A stretch of DNA of 18,558 nt, from the NCBI GenBank assembly GCA_958349075.1, contig CATWBR010000023.1, positions 1 through 18,558 on the forward strand, in the 5' to 3' direction. A program made the translations under genes and the position numbers. This DNA comes from an uncultured Clostridium sp. (lineage in GTDB: Bacteria; Bacillota; Clostridia; Lachnospirales; Lachnospiraceae). This document shows positions 1-7,227 of the stretch, piece after piece (the stretch's first letter is position 1; the number at the start of each line of letters is the position of its first letter). Below the pieces are notes generated by a model. It had not been told where the DNA came from and made no database searches. It was given only the letters and a program-made list of their open reading frames with translations.

Positions 1-14
1 AAAAATTTAAGAAA

Positions 15-239
15 ATGCTGTTTTCAGAGAATGGGATGAGAATCGTAAACGTACTGTTTTTTCTGTCGCTGTTTTTAAAAAGCAGGATTGTCGTTATATG
101 CACATTCAGCATATGGACTGCATTTTTGCTGTATTCGAGAAGGAAAACAGAGTCGGGTATGATGAGGGTATTTTATTTATTATTAATTATCATGGCACTT
201 CTTGTCGTAGCGGCAAATGTTTATTCTTTTATTAACTGA
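15..239 (+). CDS. Small hydrophobic membrane protein, possibly the C-terminal part of a longer one
   Basis: I do not recognise this protein. As read from the first ATG it is 74 residues, with two hydrophobic stretches (about residues 9-40 and 50-72) separated by a basic SRRKTES-type linker, which suggests two membrane helices. There is no convincing Shine-Dalgarno before the ATG at 15. The frame stays open to the left edge of the window, so this may be the end of a longer membrane protein that starts outside. It ends about 50 bp before a strong bidirectional terminator that separates it from the convergent abfT gene. No function can be assigned. Confidence 0.5.
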   Translation: MLFSENGMRIVNVLFFLSLFLKSRIVVICTFSIWTAFLLYSRRKTESGMMRVFYLLLIIMALLVVAANVYSFIN

Positions 240-291
240 ACCGGTGAGTCCTTACATAACACCGGGGCGGACAAAATGGAAAATACAACGG

Positions 292-329
292 ATAAAAAGC
301 AGGGATGTGTGAAACACCCTGCTTTTTAT
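292..329. terminator. Bidirectional intrinsic terminator between the small membrane gene and abfT
   Basis: A perfect 13-bp inverted repeat (ATAAAAAGCAGGG at 292-304 and its complement at 317-329) encloses a 12-nt loop. The GC core (GCAGGG/CCCTGC) is flanked by A-tracts on the left and T-tracts on the right, so it should terminate in both directions. It serves the convergent plus-strand gene ending at 239 and the minus-strand abfD-abfT transcript ending at 344. Confidence 0.9.
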
Positions 330-343
330 GATTTACAATGAAA

Positions 344-1642
344 TTATGAATGACAATGAAAACGTTCTTCGTACACCTTTCTTAAATCTTCCCTGAAATC
401 AGGGTGGGCGACTTCAATCAGGGCCAAAGCCCTTTGCCTCAGAGTTCTTCCCTTTAACCTTGCAACCCCGTATTCTGTCACCACATAGCCGATATCATTT
501 CTGGAAGTAGTGACGGCGGCTCCCTCATCGAGCAGGGGAACAATCCTGGAGATTTTTCCTTTTGCTGCGGTAGAGGGGAAGGCGAGGATGGATCGGCCGT
601 TGGCCGCCATGGCTGCGCCGCGTACAAAGTCGACCTGGCCGCCGACACCGCTGATCTGGGTGAGGCCGATGGACTCGGAAGCGGCCTGGCCCATGAGATC
701 CACCTGGACGCAGGAATTGACGGAAACAATATTATCTTCCTTCATGACTTCCACCGGATTGTTGACGTAGTCGACCGGCAGCATGATAACATCGTGATTT
801 TTGTCTACGAAATCGTAGAGCTTCTTTGTGCCCATCAGGAAGCTGGCTACGTATTTGCCGGGATTCGTCTTTTTCAGGCGGTTTGTGACGACGCCTGCCT
901 CGGCCAGTTCCACAACCCCATCGGAGAACATCTCCGAGTGGATGCCCAAATCTTTTTTATCCCCCAGAAAACGGAGTACCGCATCGGGAATGGCTCCGAT
1001 TCCAAGCTGCAATGTATCTCCATCCCGGATCAGACCGGCACAGTTGGCTCCAATGGCGAGCTCCACATCCCCGATGACAGGAGGAGCCAGTGTAAGGAGA
1101 GGGGCGTCATGTTCGACAATGGCGGTTACTTCCGACAGATTAACTGCTCCGCCGAAGGTGGAGGGCATCTGTGGGTTTACCTGGACAATCACTGTTTTAG
1201 CCGACTTTGCGGCCTGAAGCGTGTAATCGACGGAAACGCCCAGGCTTAAATTACCGTTCTCATCGGGAGGAGCGGTCTGAATAAGGGCGACATCCACAGG
1301 AAGACTGCCGTTTCTGAACAGACGCGGTATTTCAGAGAAAAAACAGGGAGTGAAATCGCCCCGTCCTTCCGCCACCGCCTTTCTGGTGGAGCCTCCAACA
1401 AACAGGGAATTGTGACGGAAATGTTTTTCCATTCCCGGGGCGCAGTATTCGGCCCTGCCCATGGCAACCATGTGGACAATCTCCACATTTTCATACTGCC
1501 CGGCTTTATTTACTAAAACATCTAAGAGATAGGACGGCTCTCCGCAGGCGTGTCCGACTACGACGCGATCCCCGGAGCGGATCAGGTTAAGCGCCTGATC
1601 CGCATCCATTTTTTTACTCTGGTAAAGTTCTTCAAAGGACAT
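344..1642 (-). CDS. abfT: 4-hydroxybutyrate CoA-transferase (acetyl-CoA:4-hydroxybutyrate CoA-transferase family)
   Basis: This enzyme transfers CoA, usually from acetyl-CoA or butyryl-CoA, onto 4-hydroxybutyrate to give 4-hydroxybutyryl-CoA in the cytoplasm. The protein is about 432 residues, normal for the AbfT/Cat2 family. The N-terminal half carries the first CoA-transferase domain, with QTAPPDENGNLSLG near residue 122. The second domain has the oxyanion-type GIGAIPDAV segment near 214, then HSEMFSDG, whose Glu (about residue 237) matches the catalytic glutamate that forms the glutamyl-CoA thioester. A GVGGQVDFVRGA segment follows near 333. The start has AGGAGG 11 nt upstream. It lies 48 bp after abfD on the same strand and is almost certainly its operon partner. 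The adjacency to abfD makes 4-hydroxybutyrate a much better substrate guess than plain acetate or butyrate. Confidence 0.93.
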   Translation of the reverse strand: MSFEELYQSKKMDADQALNLIRSGDRVVVGHACGEPSYLLDVLVNKAGQYENVEIVHMVAMGRAEYCAPGMEKHFRHNSLFVGGSTRKAVAEGRGDFTPCFFSEIPRLFRNGSLPVDVALIQTAPPDENGNLSLGVSVDYTLQAAKSAKTVIVQVNPQMPSTFGGAVNLSEVTAIVEHDAPLLTLAPPVIGDVELAIGANCAGLIRDGDTLQLGIGAIPDAVLRFLGDKKDLGIHSEMFSDGVVELAEAGVVTNRLKKTNPGKYVASFLMGTKKLYDFVDKNHDVIMLPVDYVNNPVEVMKEDNIVSVNSCVQVDLMGQAASESIGLTQISGVGGQVDFVRGAAMAANGRSILAFPSTAAKGKISRIVPLLDEGAAVTTSRNDIGYVVTEYGVARLKGRTLRQRALALIEVAHPDFREDLRKVYEERFHCHS

Positions 1643-1690
1643 AATAGGTGGTTCCTCCTGTCTGGTATTGTGCCGGACACCGGCCCGGAA

Positions 1691-3145
1691 TCAGTCCTCC
1701 CTGATTCCGGCGATCTCTTTAGCCAGTTTTTTCTTCATTCCGATATTGCCCTGCCGCGCAATCATGATTCGCTGGGCCTGGGGGGAACCGGCTCCGTGCA
1801 TGGATTCGGTGCGGTAGCCGACTGCGGCTGAGCCGAGGGTCAGGTTTTCAATCAGGCGCATCATACGCATTCTGTCTTCCGTGGACACGTCGTTCACACC
1901 GCGGAAATACTTGTCTATGTATTTTCCAAGCTTCGGGTCTCTTAAATCCTTCTCGGACGGGGCCGTAACCATCAGCCCGCCGGCAATATCCTCGGCCAGT
2001 CTTGCAATTTCATACGGAAATCTCGTAACGTTCTGTTTGCATACGTTGGCGAGGAGGAGATCAATGAGGTAGTTGCCCGATTTTGTCGGGGTTCCCTCGG
2101 CCGAACATGCGATGCCGCAGCAGTAGAGAGTTTCGTTTAAGTGCGTCATCTCGATCAGTTTATCTTTTACATGGGATGCCCTGGCGGCGCCGTTGTAATC
2201 GGCTACGGTTGCGGCAGCCCCAATCAGGACATCGCCCACGCCTACCTTGCAGCCGCCATAGGACTGTCTGTGGTAACCGGCAAAACGTTCCACTAATACG
2301 CCTGCGAACTCGGCTTCCCCATTGAGGAAAATGCGGTCGTTGGGAATGAACACGTCATCAAAAATAACGAGAGCTTCCATTCCGCCGAACCGGCTGTTGC
2401 CGACATCGATATCGGAGCCTTCCAGTTTCCTTGTATCGCAGGACTGGCGGCCAACAATCATGAAGATACCTTCCGCGTCCGTAGGACATGCAAATGATAC
2501 GGCATAATCCCTGTCATCCGGTCCCATGGACTGTGTGGGCATAACGATCACTTCGTGGGAGTTTACAAAGCCGGTTTGATGCGCCTTGGCGCCCCGCACA
2601 ACAATGCCGTCGGGCCGTCTTTCCACAACACGCAGAAACAGATCGGGATCTTTCTGGGCGTGCGGGGCCAGGGAGCGGTCGCCCTTTGGATCCGTCATGG
2701 CCCCGTCCACGGTGAGATCATTTTCCTGTGTATAGAGAAGGAATTTCTTAAAGTTTTCAAAGTAATTCGTGCCGTACTTTTCATCGGTTTCATAGGTGGT
2801 GCTGTAGACCGCATTGAAGGCGTCCATTCCCACACAGCGCTGGAAGCAGGCCGCCGTTTTCTGTCCGCAGAGGCGCTGCATCTTAACTTTTTTAATGAGA
2901 TCCTGTGCGCTCAGATGAATATTGGTAAAGCGGTTAATCTTTTCCCCCGTCAGGTTGGAGGAGGCCGTCATTAAATCCTCATATTCCGGCATCTGAGCCA
3001 GATCATATGTCATTTTTACCGAGTTCAAAGACGGACGCAGAATCGGATCGTCGACCGGATTCTCAATTTTCTCCCCAAACATGTAAACCTGAAGGTTTAA
3101 TTTCCTCATACTTTCAACGTACTGTTCCCCTGTCATTAAAGCCAT
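1691..3145 (-). CDS. abfD: 4-hydroxybutyryl-CoA dehydratase / vinylacetyl-CoA delta-isomerase
   Basis: This FAD and [4Fe-4S] enzyme converts 4-hydroxybutyryl-CoA to crotonyl-CoA through a ketyl-radical dehydration; it is oxygen sensitive and cytoplasmic. The 484-residue length is typical. The four cluster ligands known in the clostridial enzyme are all visible: two cysteines in TAACFQRCVGMDA (C100 and C104), then His292 and Cys299 in ERFAGYHRQSYGGCKVG. The acyl-CoA dehydrogenase-like/HpaB-type fold is supported by the AHQTGFVNSHEVIVMPTQ and FDDVFIPNDRIFL segments. An AAAGGA ribosome site precedes the ATG. It is the first gene of the abfD-abfT operon. A near-perfect sigma-54 promoter lies about 55 bp upstream, and the divergent neighbour encodes a NifU-like protein that could help supply the Fe-S cluster (inference). 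Confidence 0.96.
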   Translation of the reverse strand: MALMTGEQYVESMRKLNLQVYMFGEKIENPVDDPILRPSLNSVKMTYDLAQMPEYEDLMTASSNLTGEKINRFTNIHLSAQDLIKKVKMQRLCGQKTAACFQRCVGMDAFNAVYSTTYETDEKYGTNYFENFKKFLLYTQENDLTVDGAMTDPKGDRSLAPHAQKDPDLFLRVVERRPDGIVVRGAKAHQTGFVNSHEVIVMPTQSMGPDDRDYAVSFACPTDAEGIFMIVGRQSCDTRKLEGSDIDVGNSRFGGMEALVIFDDVFIPNDRIFLNGEAEFAGVLVERFAGYHRQSYGGCKVGVGDVLIGAAATVADYNGAARASHVKDKLIEMTHLNETLYCCGIACSAEGTPTKSGNYLIDLLLANVCKQNVTRFPYEIARLAEDIAGGLMVTAPSEKDLRDPKLGKYIDKYFRGVNDVSTEDRMRMMRLIENLTLGSAAVGYRTESMHGAGSPQAQRIMIARQGNIGMKKKLAKEIAGIRED

Positions 3146-3199
3146 AACGATTCATCCTTTCCTGAATAAAATTGAATAGTGTTTACTGACCGTATTAAG

Positions 3200-3216
3200 A
3201 GCAATTACCGTGCCAA
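3200..3216 (-). promoter_or_regulatory. Sigma-54 (-24/-12) promoter for abfD-abfT
   Basis: On the minus strand this reads TTGGCACGGTAATTGCT, which fits the sigma-54 consensus TGGCACG-N4-TTGCW with GG and GC exactly 10 nt apart. If the C at 3201 is -12, transcription starts near 3189, giving a leader of about 44 nt before abfD. Sigma-54 promoters need an enhancer-binding activator, and the palindromes at 3347-3392 lie about 165 and 193 bp upstream of this start, a typical enhancer position. No competing strong sigma-A promoter was found for abfD. Confidence 0.85.
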
Positions 3217-3346
3217 AAAGTGACAGGGTAACCGTAAAACCGGAAAAAGAAGGAAAAACCGGATAAGAACCGGTGTCTGCGGCAGGCTTTCTTTTCTGCC
3301 TGAAATAAAAGTTTGTCTGTAGAGCAGGAGAAAGCGGATAAGGAAT

Positions 3347-3392
3347 TGTTGCAAAAACGCAACACATGGGTGGATGTTGCATTTATGCAACA
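3347..3392. promoter_or_regulatory. Two identical 18-bp palindromes, candidate sigma-54 activator (UAS) sites
   Basis: TGTTGC-N6-GCAACA occurs twice, at 3347-3364 and 3375-3392, with centres 28 bp apart. A lone GCAACA half-site lies 14 bp further on at 3401-3406. The half-sites are identical while the six central bases differ (AAAAAC and ATTTAT), as expected for dimer binding sites and not for a simple duplication. The array lies between two divergent sigma-54 promoters, so one bound activator could serve both. Together with the surrounding promoters this accounts for much of the 382-bp gap between abfD and the NifU-like gene. Confidence 0.75.
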
Positions 3393-3466
3393 CCAGATCT
3401 GCAACAAAGAGGGGATATAAATCTTTCGTCCGGGAAAAGAAAGGCAAAATGACGTGAAAAATGCCA

Positions 3467-3480
3467 GGCATGGAAATTGC
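3467..3480 (+). promoter_or_regulatory. Sigma-54 (-24/-12) promoter for the NifU/MaoC/ACP/LuxE/LuxC operon
   Basis: GGCATGGAAATTGC fits GGCAYR-N4-TTGC exactly, with GG and GC 10 nt apart and a following T. Only the T before GG is replaced (by A). The predicted start is near 3492, giving a leader of about 36 nt. A TATAAT at 3487-3492 overlaps the start region, but no reasonable -35 box is found 16-18 bp upstream of it, so sigma-54 is the better explanation. The palindromes lie about 108 and 136 bp upstream. Confidence 0.75.
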
Positions 3481-3527
3481 TTATTATATAATCAGAATAA
3501 TGGAAGAAAAAACAGGAGGCAGCGGAT

Positions 3528-3857
3528 ATGGCTGAGAAAATGATTGAAAACATAGAAAAGGTGCTGGAACAGGATGTAAGACCCACCCTGCTTTCCCATG
3601 AAGGAAATGTACAGATAGTATCTTATGATGAAGAAACCAGGGCGCTTCGCGTCCGTCTGACGGGGCAGTGCTCGGGATGCCCTTCGGCGCAGCTTACGAC
3701 AGAAGAAGTAATCGAAAAAAAGATAAAAGAAAAACTTCCCATGGTAGAGCAGGTTTTGCTTGTGAATGAGGTAAGCCAAGAACTGCTCAATTTTGCCCGT
3801 AAAATTCTGAACCATGAATTGGGGGAGGGCAGGAGCAAATCGGGCCCGAACCTGTAG
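3528..3857 (+). CDS. NifU-like C-terminal-domain Fe-S cluster scaffold/carrier protein
   Basis: The 109-residue protein is essentially a single NifU C-terminal (Nfu) domain. It has the characteristic VRPTLLSHEGNVQIV entry, then GQCSGCPSAQLT with the paired cysteines C48 and C51 that hold a transferable [4Fe-4S] cluster, and a short extra tail. It has an AGGAGG site 8 nt before the ATG. It is the first gene of a six-gene operon and faces abfD across the shared control region. Nfu proteins load clusters onto client enzymes; the [4Fe-4S] dehydratase AbfD, or the cysteine-rich domain of the next gene, are plausible clients. That client assignment is inference from position only. Confidence 0.88.
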   Translation: MAEKMIENIEKVLEQDVRPTLLSHEGNVQIVSYDEETRALRVRLTGQCSGCPSAQLTTEEVIEKKIKEKLPMVEQVLLVNEVSQELLNFARKILNHELGEGRSKSGPNL

Positions 3858-3867
3858 GGAGGCGGTT

Positions 3868-4641
3868 ATGGTAATCGGAATCAAGTACTGCGGCGGCTGC
3901 AATCCGAGGTATCAGAGGGAGGCACTTGTAAAGAAGCTCAAGGCCCGTTTCCCATCCCATACCTATGTGACGCCAAAGGAGCAAAAAAAATGTGATATCT
4001 GGCTTTTCGTCTGCGGCTGTCCGGCCGCCTGCGTTTCCGATGAGGGGCTGATCGCGGTAAGACAGCGTTTCCTTCTTACAAGCATGAAGGAATTTATGAA
4101 TGTAGAAGCATATTTAGAGAAAGAGGACCGGCAGGAAGAGAAGCAGTATGAGGAAAAAAGCATCAGGCATCTTTACCCGGGGGAAAGAGCTTCTCTTATA
4201 AAGACATTTTATAAAGAAGACGCGGACAGATTCGCCCTGCTGACCGGGGACGGAAACCGTCTCCACACGGACCCGGCCTTTGCCGGGAAACAGTGGTTTG
4301 CACGCCCGGTGGTCCATGGCGTCCTGACGGCCAGTCTGCTCTCCACGGTGATGGGAATGAAACTTCCGGGTCACGGCACAATCCTGATGAGCGAGAATCT
4401 GGAATTTTTAAACCCTGTGTACTTTGGAGATACCATCGAGGCCACGGTGACTTTTACCTCCTTTAGGGAGACGAAAAAGTTTTATGTCGGTGATTTTTAC
4501 GGCGAATGCAAAAACCAGAGGGGAGAGACGGTGGTCACCGGAACGGCAAGGCAGATGATGATGAAAACACTGTTTTGCGTGGAGAAGAAAGGACAGGGGG
4601 AACAGTCCGGCGGCAGCTATGGTGAGGATGAATCGCAATAA
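3868..4641 (+). CDS. Fusion: cysteine-rich CGGCNPRY domain plus MaoC-like (R)-enoyl-acyl hydratase
   Basis: I chose the ATG at 3868 (257 residues) over an upstream in-frame ATG at 3814 because it has a clear AGGGAGG site and avoids overlapping the NifU-like gene. Residues 1-80 form a cysteine-rich domain: CGGCNPRY at C8/C11, then C42 and a CGCPAAC cluster at C49, C51 and C55. This looks like a metal or Fe-S site, but I know no assigned function for it. After a charged linker (81-100), residues 105-235 are a MaoC-type hot-dog hydratase. LTGDGNRLHTDPAF carries the catalytic Asp128 and His133 pair, followed by RPVVHGVLTASL and the EFLNPVYFGDTIEATV segment. The hydratase would interconvert trans-2-enoyl thioesters, such as crotonyl-CoA or an enoyl-ACP, with (R)-3-hydroxyacyl thioesters. 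Substrate is unproven. Confidence 0.82.
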   Translation: MVIGIKYCGGCNPRYQREALVKKLKARFPSHTYVTPKEQKKCDIWLFVCGCPAACVSDEGLIAVRQRFLLTSMKEFMNVEAYLEKEDRQEEKQYEEKSIRHLYPGERASLIKTFYKEDADRFALLTGDGNRLHTDPAFAGKQWFARPVVHGVLTASLLSTVMGMKLPGHGTILMSENLEFLNPVYFGDTIEATVTFTSFRETKKFYVGDFYGECKNQRGETVVTGTARQMMMKTLFCVEKKGQGEQSGGSYGEDESQ

Positions 4642-4683
4642 ACAAGAATACGAGTAAGAATAAAAAACAGAGGGGAGATCGCA

Positions 4684-4938
4684 ATGACAAATCTTGAGAG
4701 ATACAACAAAATTTTTATGAGTGTTTTCAGGAAAAAAGAGGAGGAATTAAAGGGACTTAAATACAGGGGCTTTGATCTCTGGGATTCCATCGGCCATATG
4801 GATCTTGTGGCTGAGCTGGAGGAGGCGTTTGAAATCAGGCTCGAAACATCGGATATGCTGGATCTGACATCCTATGAAAAAGGGATGGAGGTACTGGCAG
4901 AATACGGCGTTGTTTTTGAGGAGGCCGGGAAAGCATGA
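4684..4938 (+). CDS. Dedicated acyl carrier protein
   Basis: The 84-residue acidic protein has the acyl carrier protein pattern. Ser35 in LWDSIGHMDLVAELEEAFEI is the expected 4'-phosphopantetheine site (usual motif DSL, here DSI), followed by the acidic helix II and a C-terminal helix. It has an AGGGGAG site. Its stop codon overlaps the start of the LuxE-like gene (ATGA), implying translational coupling. It is not in a fatty-acid synthesis cluster and has no ketosynthase beside it. It is therefore probably a private carrier that presents an acyl group to the neighbouring LuxE-like synthetase, LuxC-like reductase and AMP ligase. Confidence 0.88.
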   Translation: MTNLERYNKIFMSVFRKKEEELKGLKYRGFDLWDSIGHMDLVAELEEAFEIRLETSDMLDLTSYEKGMEVLAEYGVVFEEAGKA

Positions 4939-6017
4939 ATTATCAGGCGGTGCTTGACATGCCGCCATTCGGGGTGGCACAGGACGAAAAAGAGCGGAGA
5001 CTTCTGCCCTATTTGAGCCTCCTGACGGAACGGCACAGAGAAAAATGCCGGGAGTATGCAAGGCTCCTGAAAATAATGGGATACGGCAGGGAAAATGCCG
5101 GGAACCTTAAGAAACTGGAAGATCTCCCAATGATACCGGTCTCTGTTTTCAAGGAAAGCGGGCTCAGGAGCATATCCGGCGGTGAGATTTTCAGCACGGT
5201 CAATTCCTCCGGAACCACAGGACAGCGGCCTTCCGTGATTACTCTTGATCGCATGACGGCAGCGGATCAGCAGAGGACTCTTTCGGCTATTGTGGGCGAT
5301 TTCGTGGGTAACAGGCGGATGCCGATGCTTATTATTGATTCACCCGACGTACTGAAGGACAGGAAACTGTTCTCGGCCAGAGGAGCCGGAATTGTGGGCT
5401 TTTCTGTTTTTGGGACGGAGAGAAAGTATGCCCTGAACAGTGACATGAGCCTGAATATGGAGGTAATTGAGCCGTTTTTAAGGCGGAACGGGGGAGAGAA
5501 AATTCTCCTTTTCGGGTTTACCTATCTTGTATGGAAATACTTCTGCCTGGCACTCGGGGAAAAGGGGATTCACCTTGACATTAAAAATGGCTGCCTGATC
5601 CATGGAGGCGGCTGGAAGAAGATGAAAAACGAAGCAGTGACGGAGCAGGAATTCCGGGAAACGCTCAGGCGGCAGACCGGTATCAGGCAGGTGCACGATT
5701 ACTATGGAATGGCGGAACAGACGGGAAGCATTTATATGGAGTGCCGGTGCGGCCATTTTCATGCCGGCAGTTATTCGGAAGTTATTACACGCAGAGGTTA
5801 TGATTTCTCACCCTGTAAAATTGGGGAGAAGGGGATCATTCAGGTGATTTCGGCGGCGGCCCAGTCGTATCCGGGCCATTCCCTTCTGACGGAGGATGAG
5901 GGGATTATCCTGGGGATGGATGACTGTCCCTGCGGCAGGAAGGGAAAATATTTTAAGGTGACCGGCCGGATAGCCGAGTCGGAAATCAGGGGGTGCAGCG
6001 ATACATATGAAGGATGA
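4935..6017 (+). CDS. LuxE/PaaK-family acyl-protein synthetase (acyl-activating enzyme)
   Basis: In luminous bacteria LuxE activates a fatty acid with ATP and passes the acyl group to its own cysteine and then to the LuxC reductase. This 360-residue protein has the nucleotide-binding VNSSGTTGQRPS loop (about 89-100), the FGFTYLVW segment (193-200) and the adenylating-enzyme YYGMAEQTGS motif (256-265). A CRCGHFH motif (C270, C272) and a CPCGRKG motif (C331, C333) follow; paired cysteines like these also occur in PaaK-type CoA ligases. Cys354, six residues from the end, is placed like the acyl-carrying cysteine of LuxE (inference). The start overlaps the ACP stop by 4 bp and the end overlaps the LuxC-like gene by 11 bp, so the three products are probably made in fixed proportion. 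Confidence 0.87.
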   Translation: MNYQAVLDMPPFGVAQDEKERRLLPYLSLLTERHREKCREYARLLKIMGYGRENAGNLKKLEDLPMIPVSVFKESGLRSISGGEIFSTVNSSGTTGQRPSVITLDRMTAADQQRTLSAIVGDFVGNRRMPMLIIDSPDVLKDRKLFSARGAGIVGFSVFGTERKYALNSDMSLNMEVIEPFLRRNGGEKILLFGFTYLVWKYFCLALGEKGIHLDIKNGCLIHGGGWKKMKNEAVTEQEFRETLRRQTGIRQVHDYYGMAEQTGSIYMECRCGHFHAGSYSEVITRRGYDFSPCKIGEKGIIQVISAAAQSYPGHSLLTEDEGIILGMDDCPCGRKGKYFKVTGRIAESEIRGCSDTYEG

Positions 6018-7203
6018 GAGAGACGACGGCAAAATAAAAGAACAGGTGGAAATCCCATTTTCCAAACAGGTCTTAGATTTTCTGGCCGAGCTGTCCCGCC
6101 TTATCCGAAATGACCGGGAACTGGGAAACGATGAGGAGATCCGGGCCTTTGGTTTTTGGTGCCGGAGAGCAAATCTGGAACGTTTAAAGGAAAAATATTC
6201 CGGGGATGGGGTCCGTCTGGGCAGAGGCCTGGTTTTTCATATTGCACCGTCCAACATCCCGACGATGTTTGCCTGGTCTATGGCGATCGGACTGCTGGCG
6301 GGAAATTACAATATTATCCGCATATCTTCAAGGACTCCGGAAAACGGGCTTAAGCTGAAGGCGCTGATAGAGGATGCACAGGCATCTTCTGCGGAGGAGG
6401 GGACAATCAGGAATATGGTCCGCTTTGTAACATACGACAGCCGGGACGGGGAGAAGACGGCATATTTTTCTTCCCGGTGCGATATGAGAATAATCTGGGG
6501 CGGGGACAGAACCGTGGAAACGGTACGGAAGTTTCCGCTGAGGGCCGGAGCCGGTGAGATTGCGTTCCCCGACCGTACCTCCATACTGGTTCTTAATACC
6601 GGTGAGATTTCGAAACTGGCAGAGGAGGAGCTTATAAATCTGGCTCACAGATTCTGCATGGACACCTACAGCATGGATCAGAATGCCTGTTCCAGCCCAT
6701 CCCTGGTTTTCTGGGAGGATGGGACGCGCGAAGAGGGAATTTGCCGGGCCGCTCCGGCCCAGGTGAGGAGGCGCTGGTGGGGAGCCGTTAAAAAGGCGGC
6801 GGCAGGGTATGAGCTTACGGCGCACAAGGCGGCCGGAAAGTTTGGCGCCCTGTGTGCGGCAGCCTTAACACATGACAATCTGGGCGGGATGTCCCGGTAT
6901 GGAAATCTCATCTGGGTGGTGCCGGTGGAAAGCATTACAAAAGAAGTCTCTGAGCTTAAAGGAAAGTTCGGTCTCTTCTATGAGTGCAGGGGTGAAACGT
7001 TGGAGGAACTGATCCCGGCGGTCACTGAAAAGGTTCAAACCATGACTTTTTATGGGTATGAGAAGGAGAGTCTGCGGCATTTTATCCGGGATAACCGGCT
7101 TCGGGGAATCGACCGGGTGGTTCCGGCAGGACAGGCGCTGGCGATGGATCTCACCTGGGACGGAATGAATCTGATCGAGAGGCTGTCCAGGGAAATTACA
7201 TAG
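6007..7203 (+). CDS. LuxC-like NAD(P)H-dependent acyl thioester reductase (aldehyde-forming)
   Basis: LuxC reductases belong to the aldehyde dehydrogenase superfamily and reduce an acyl thioester to an aldehyde. The 398-residue protein shows the family landmarks. FHIAPSNIPTMFAWSMAIGLLAGN (about 77-100) and IIRISSRTPENG (103-114) correspond to the nucleotide-binding core. IIWGGDRTV (162-170) precedes the catalytic cysteine in SMDQNACSSPSLVFW (Cys228). It overlaps the LuxE-like gene, the same LuxC-LuxE pairing as in lux fatty acid reductases, but there is no luciferase (luxAB) here. The physiological product could be an aldehyde or, with a separate dehydrogenase, an alcohol. Chain length cannot be read from the sequence; the dedicated ACP suggests the substrate is carrier-bound. 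Confidence 0.88.
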   Translation: MKDERDDGKIKEQVEIPFSKQVLDFLAELSRLIRNDRELGNDEEIRAFGFWCRRANLERLKEKYSGDGVRLGRGLVFHIAPSNIPTMFAWSMAIGLLAGNYNIIRISSRTPENGLKLKALIEDAQASSAEEGTIRNMVRFVTYDSRDGEKTAYFSSRCDMRIIWGGDRTVETVRKFPLRAGAGEIAFPDRTSILVLNTGEISKLAEEELINLAHRFCMDTYSMDQNACSSPSLVFWEDGTREEGICRAAPAQVRRRWWGAVKKAAAGYELTAHKAAGKFGALCAAALTHDNLGGMSRYGNLIWVVPVESITKEVSELKGKFGLFYECRGETLEELIPAVTEKVQTMTFYGYEKESLRHFIRDNRLRGIDRVVPAGQALAMDLTWDGMNLIERLSREIT

Positions 7204-7227
7204 CCGGGCAGGGAAGGAAAGGATGGT

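Noticed and set aside
794..1249. A 151-residue plus-strand open frame opposite abfT
   Set aside because: It is antisense to the catalytic part of abfT and resembles a reading-frame shadow with no recognisable domain.
3347..3406. Short CRISPR-like repeat array
   Set aside because: The repeats are 18-bp palindromes with only two full copies and 10-bp gaps; they fit protein-binding sites, with no spacers or cas genes.
3487..3492. TATAAT as a sigma-A -10 box for the NifU/LuxC operon
   Set aside because: No acceptable -35 lies 16-18 bp upstream, while a near-consensus sigma-54 promoter fits 7 bp before it. It remains a possible minor promoter.
6007..7203. A bioluminescence (lux) operon because of LuxC- and LuxE-like genes
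   Set aside because: There is no luxA, luxB or luxD gene, and this LuxC/LuxE pairing with an ACP also occurs in non-luminous bacteria.
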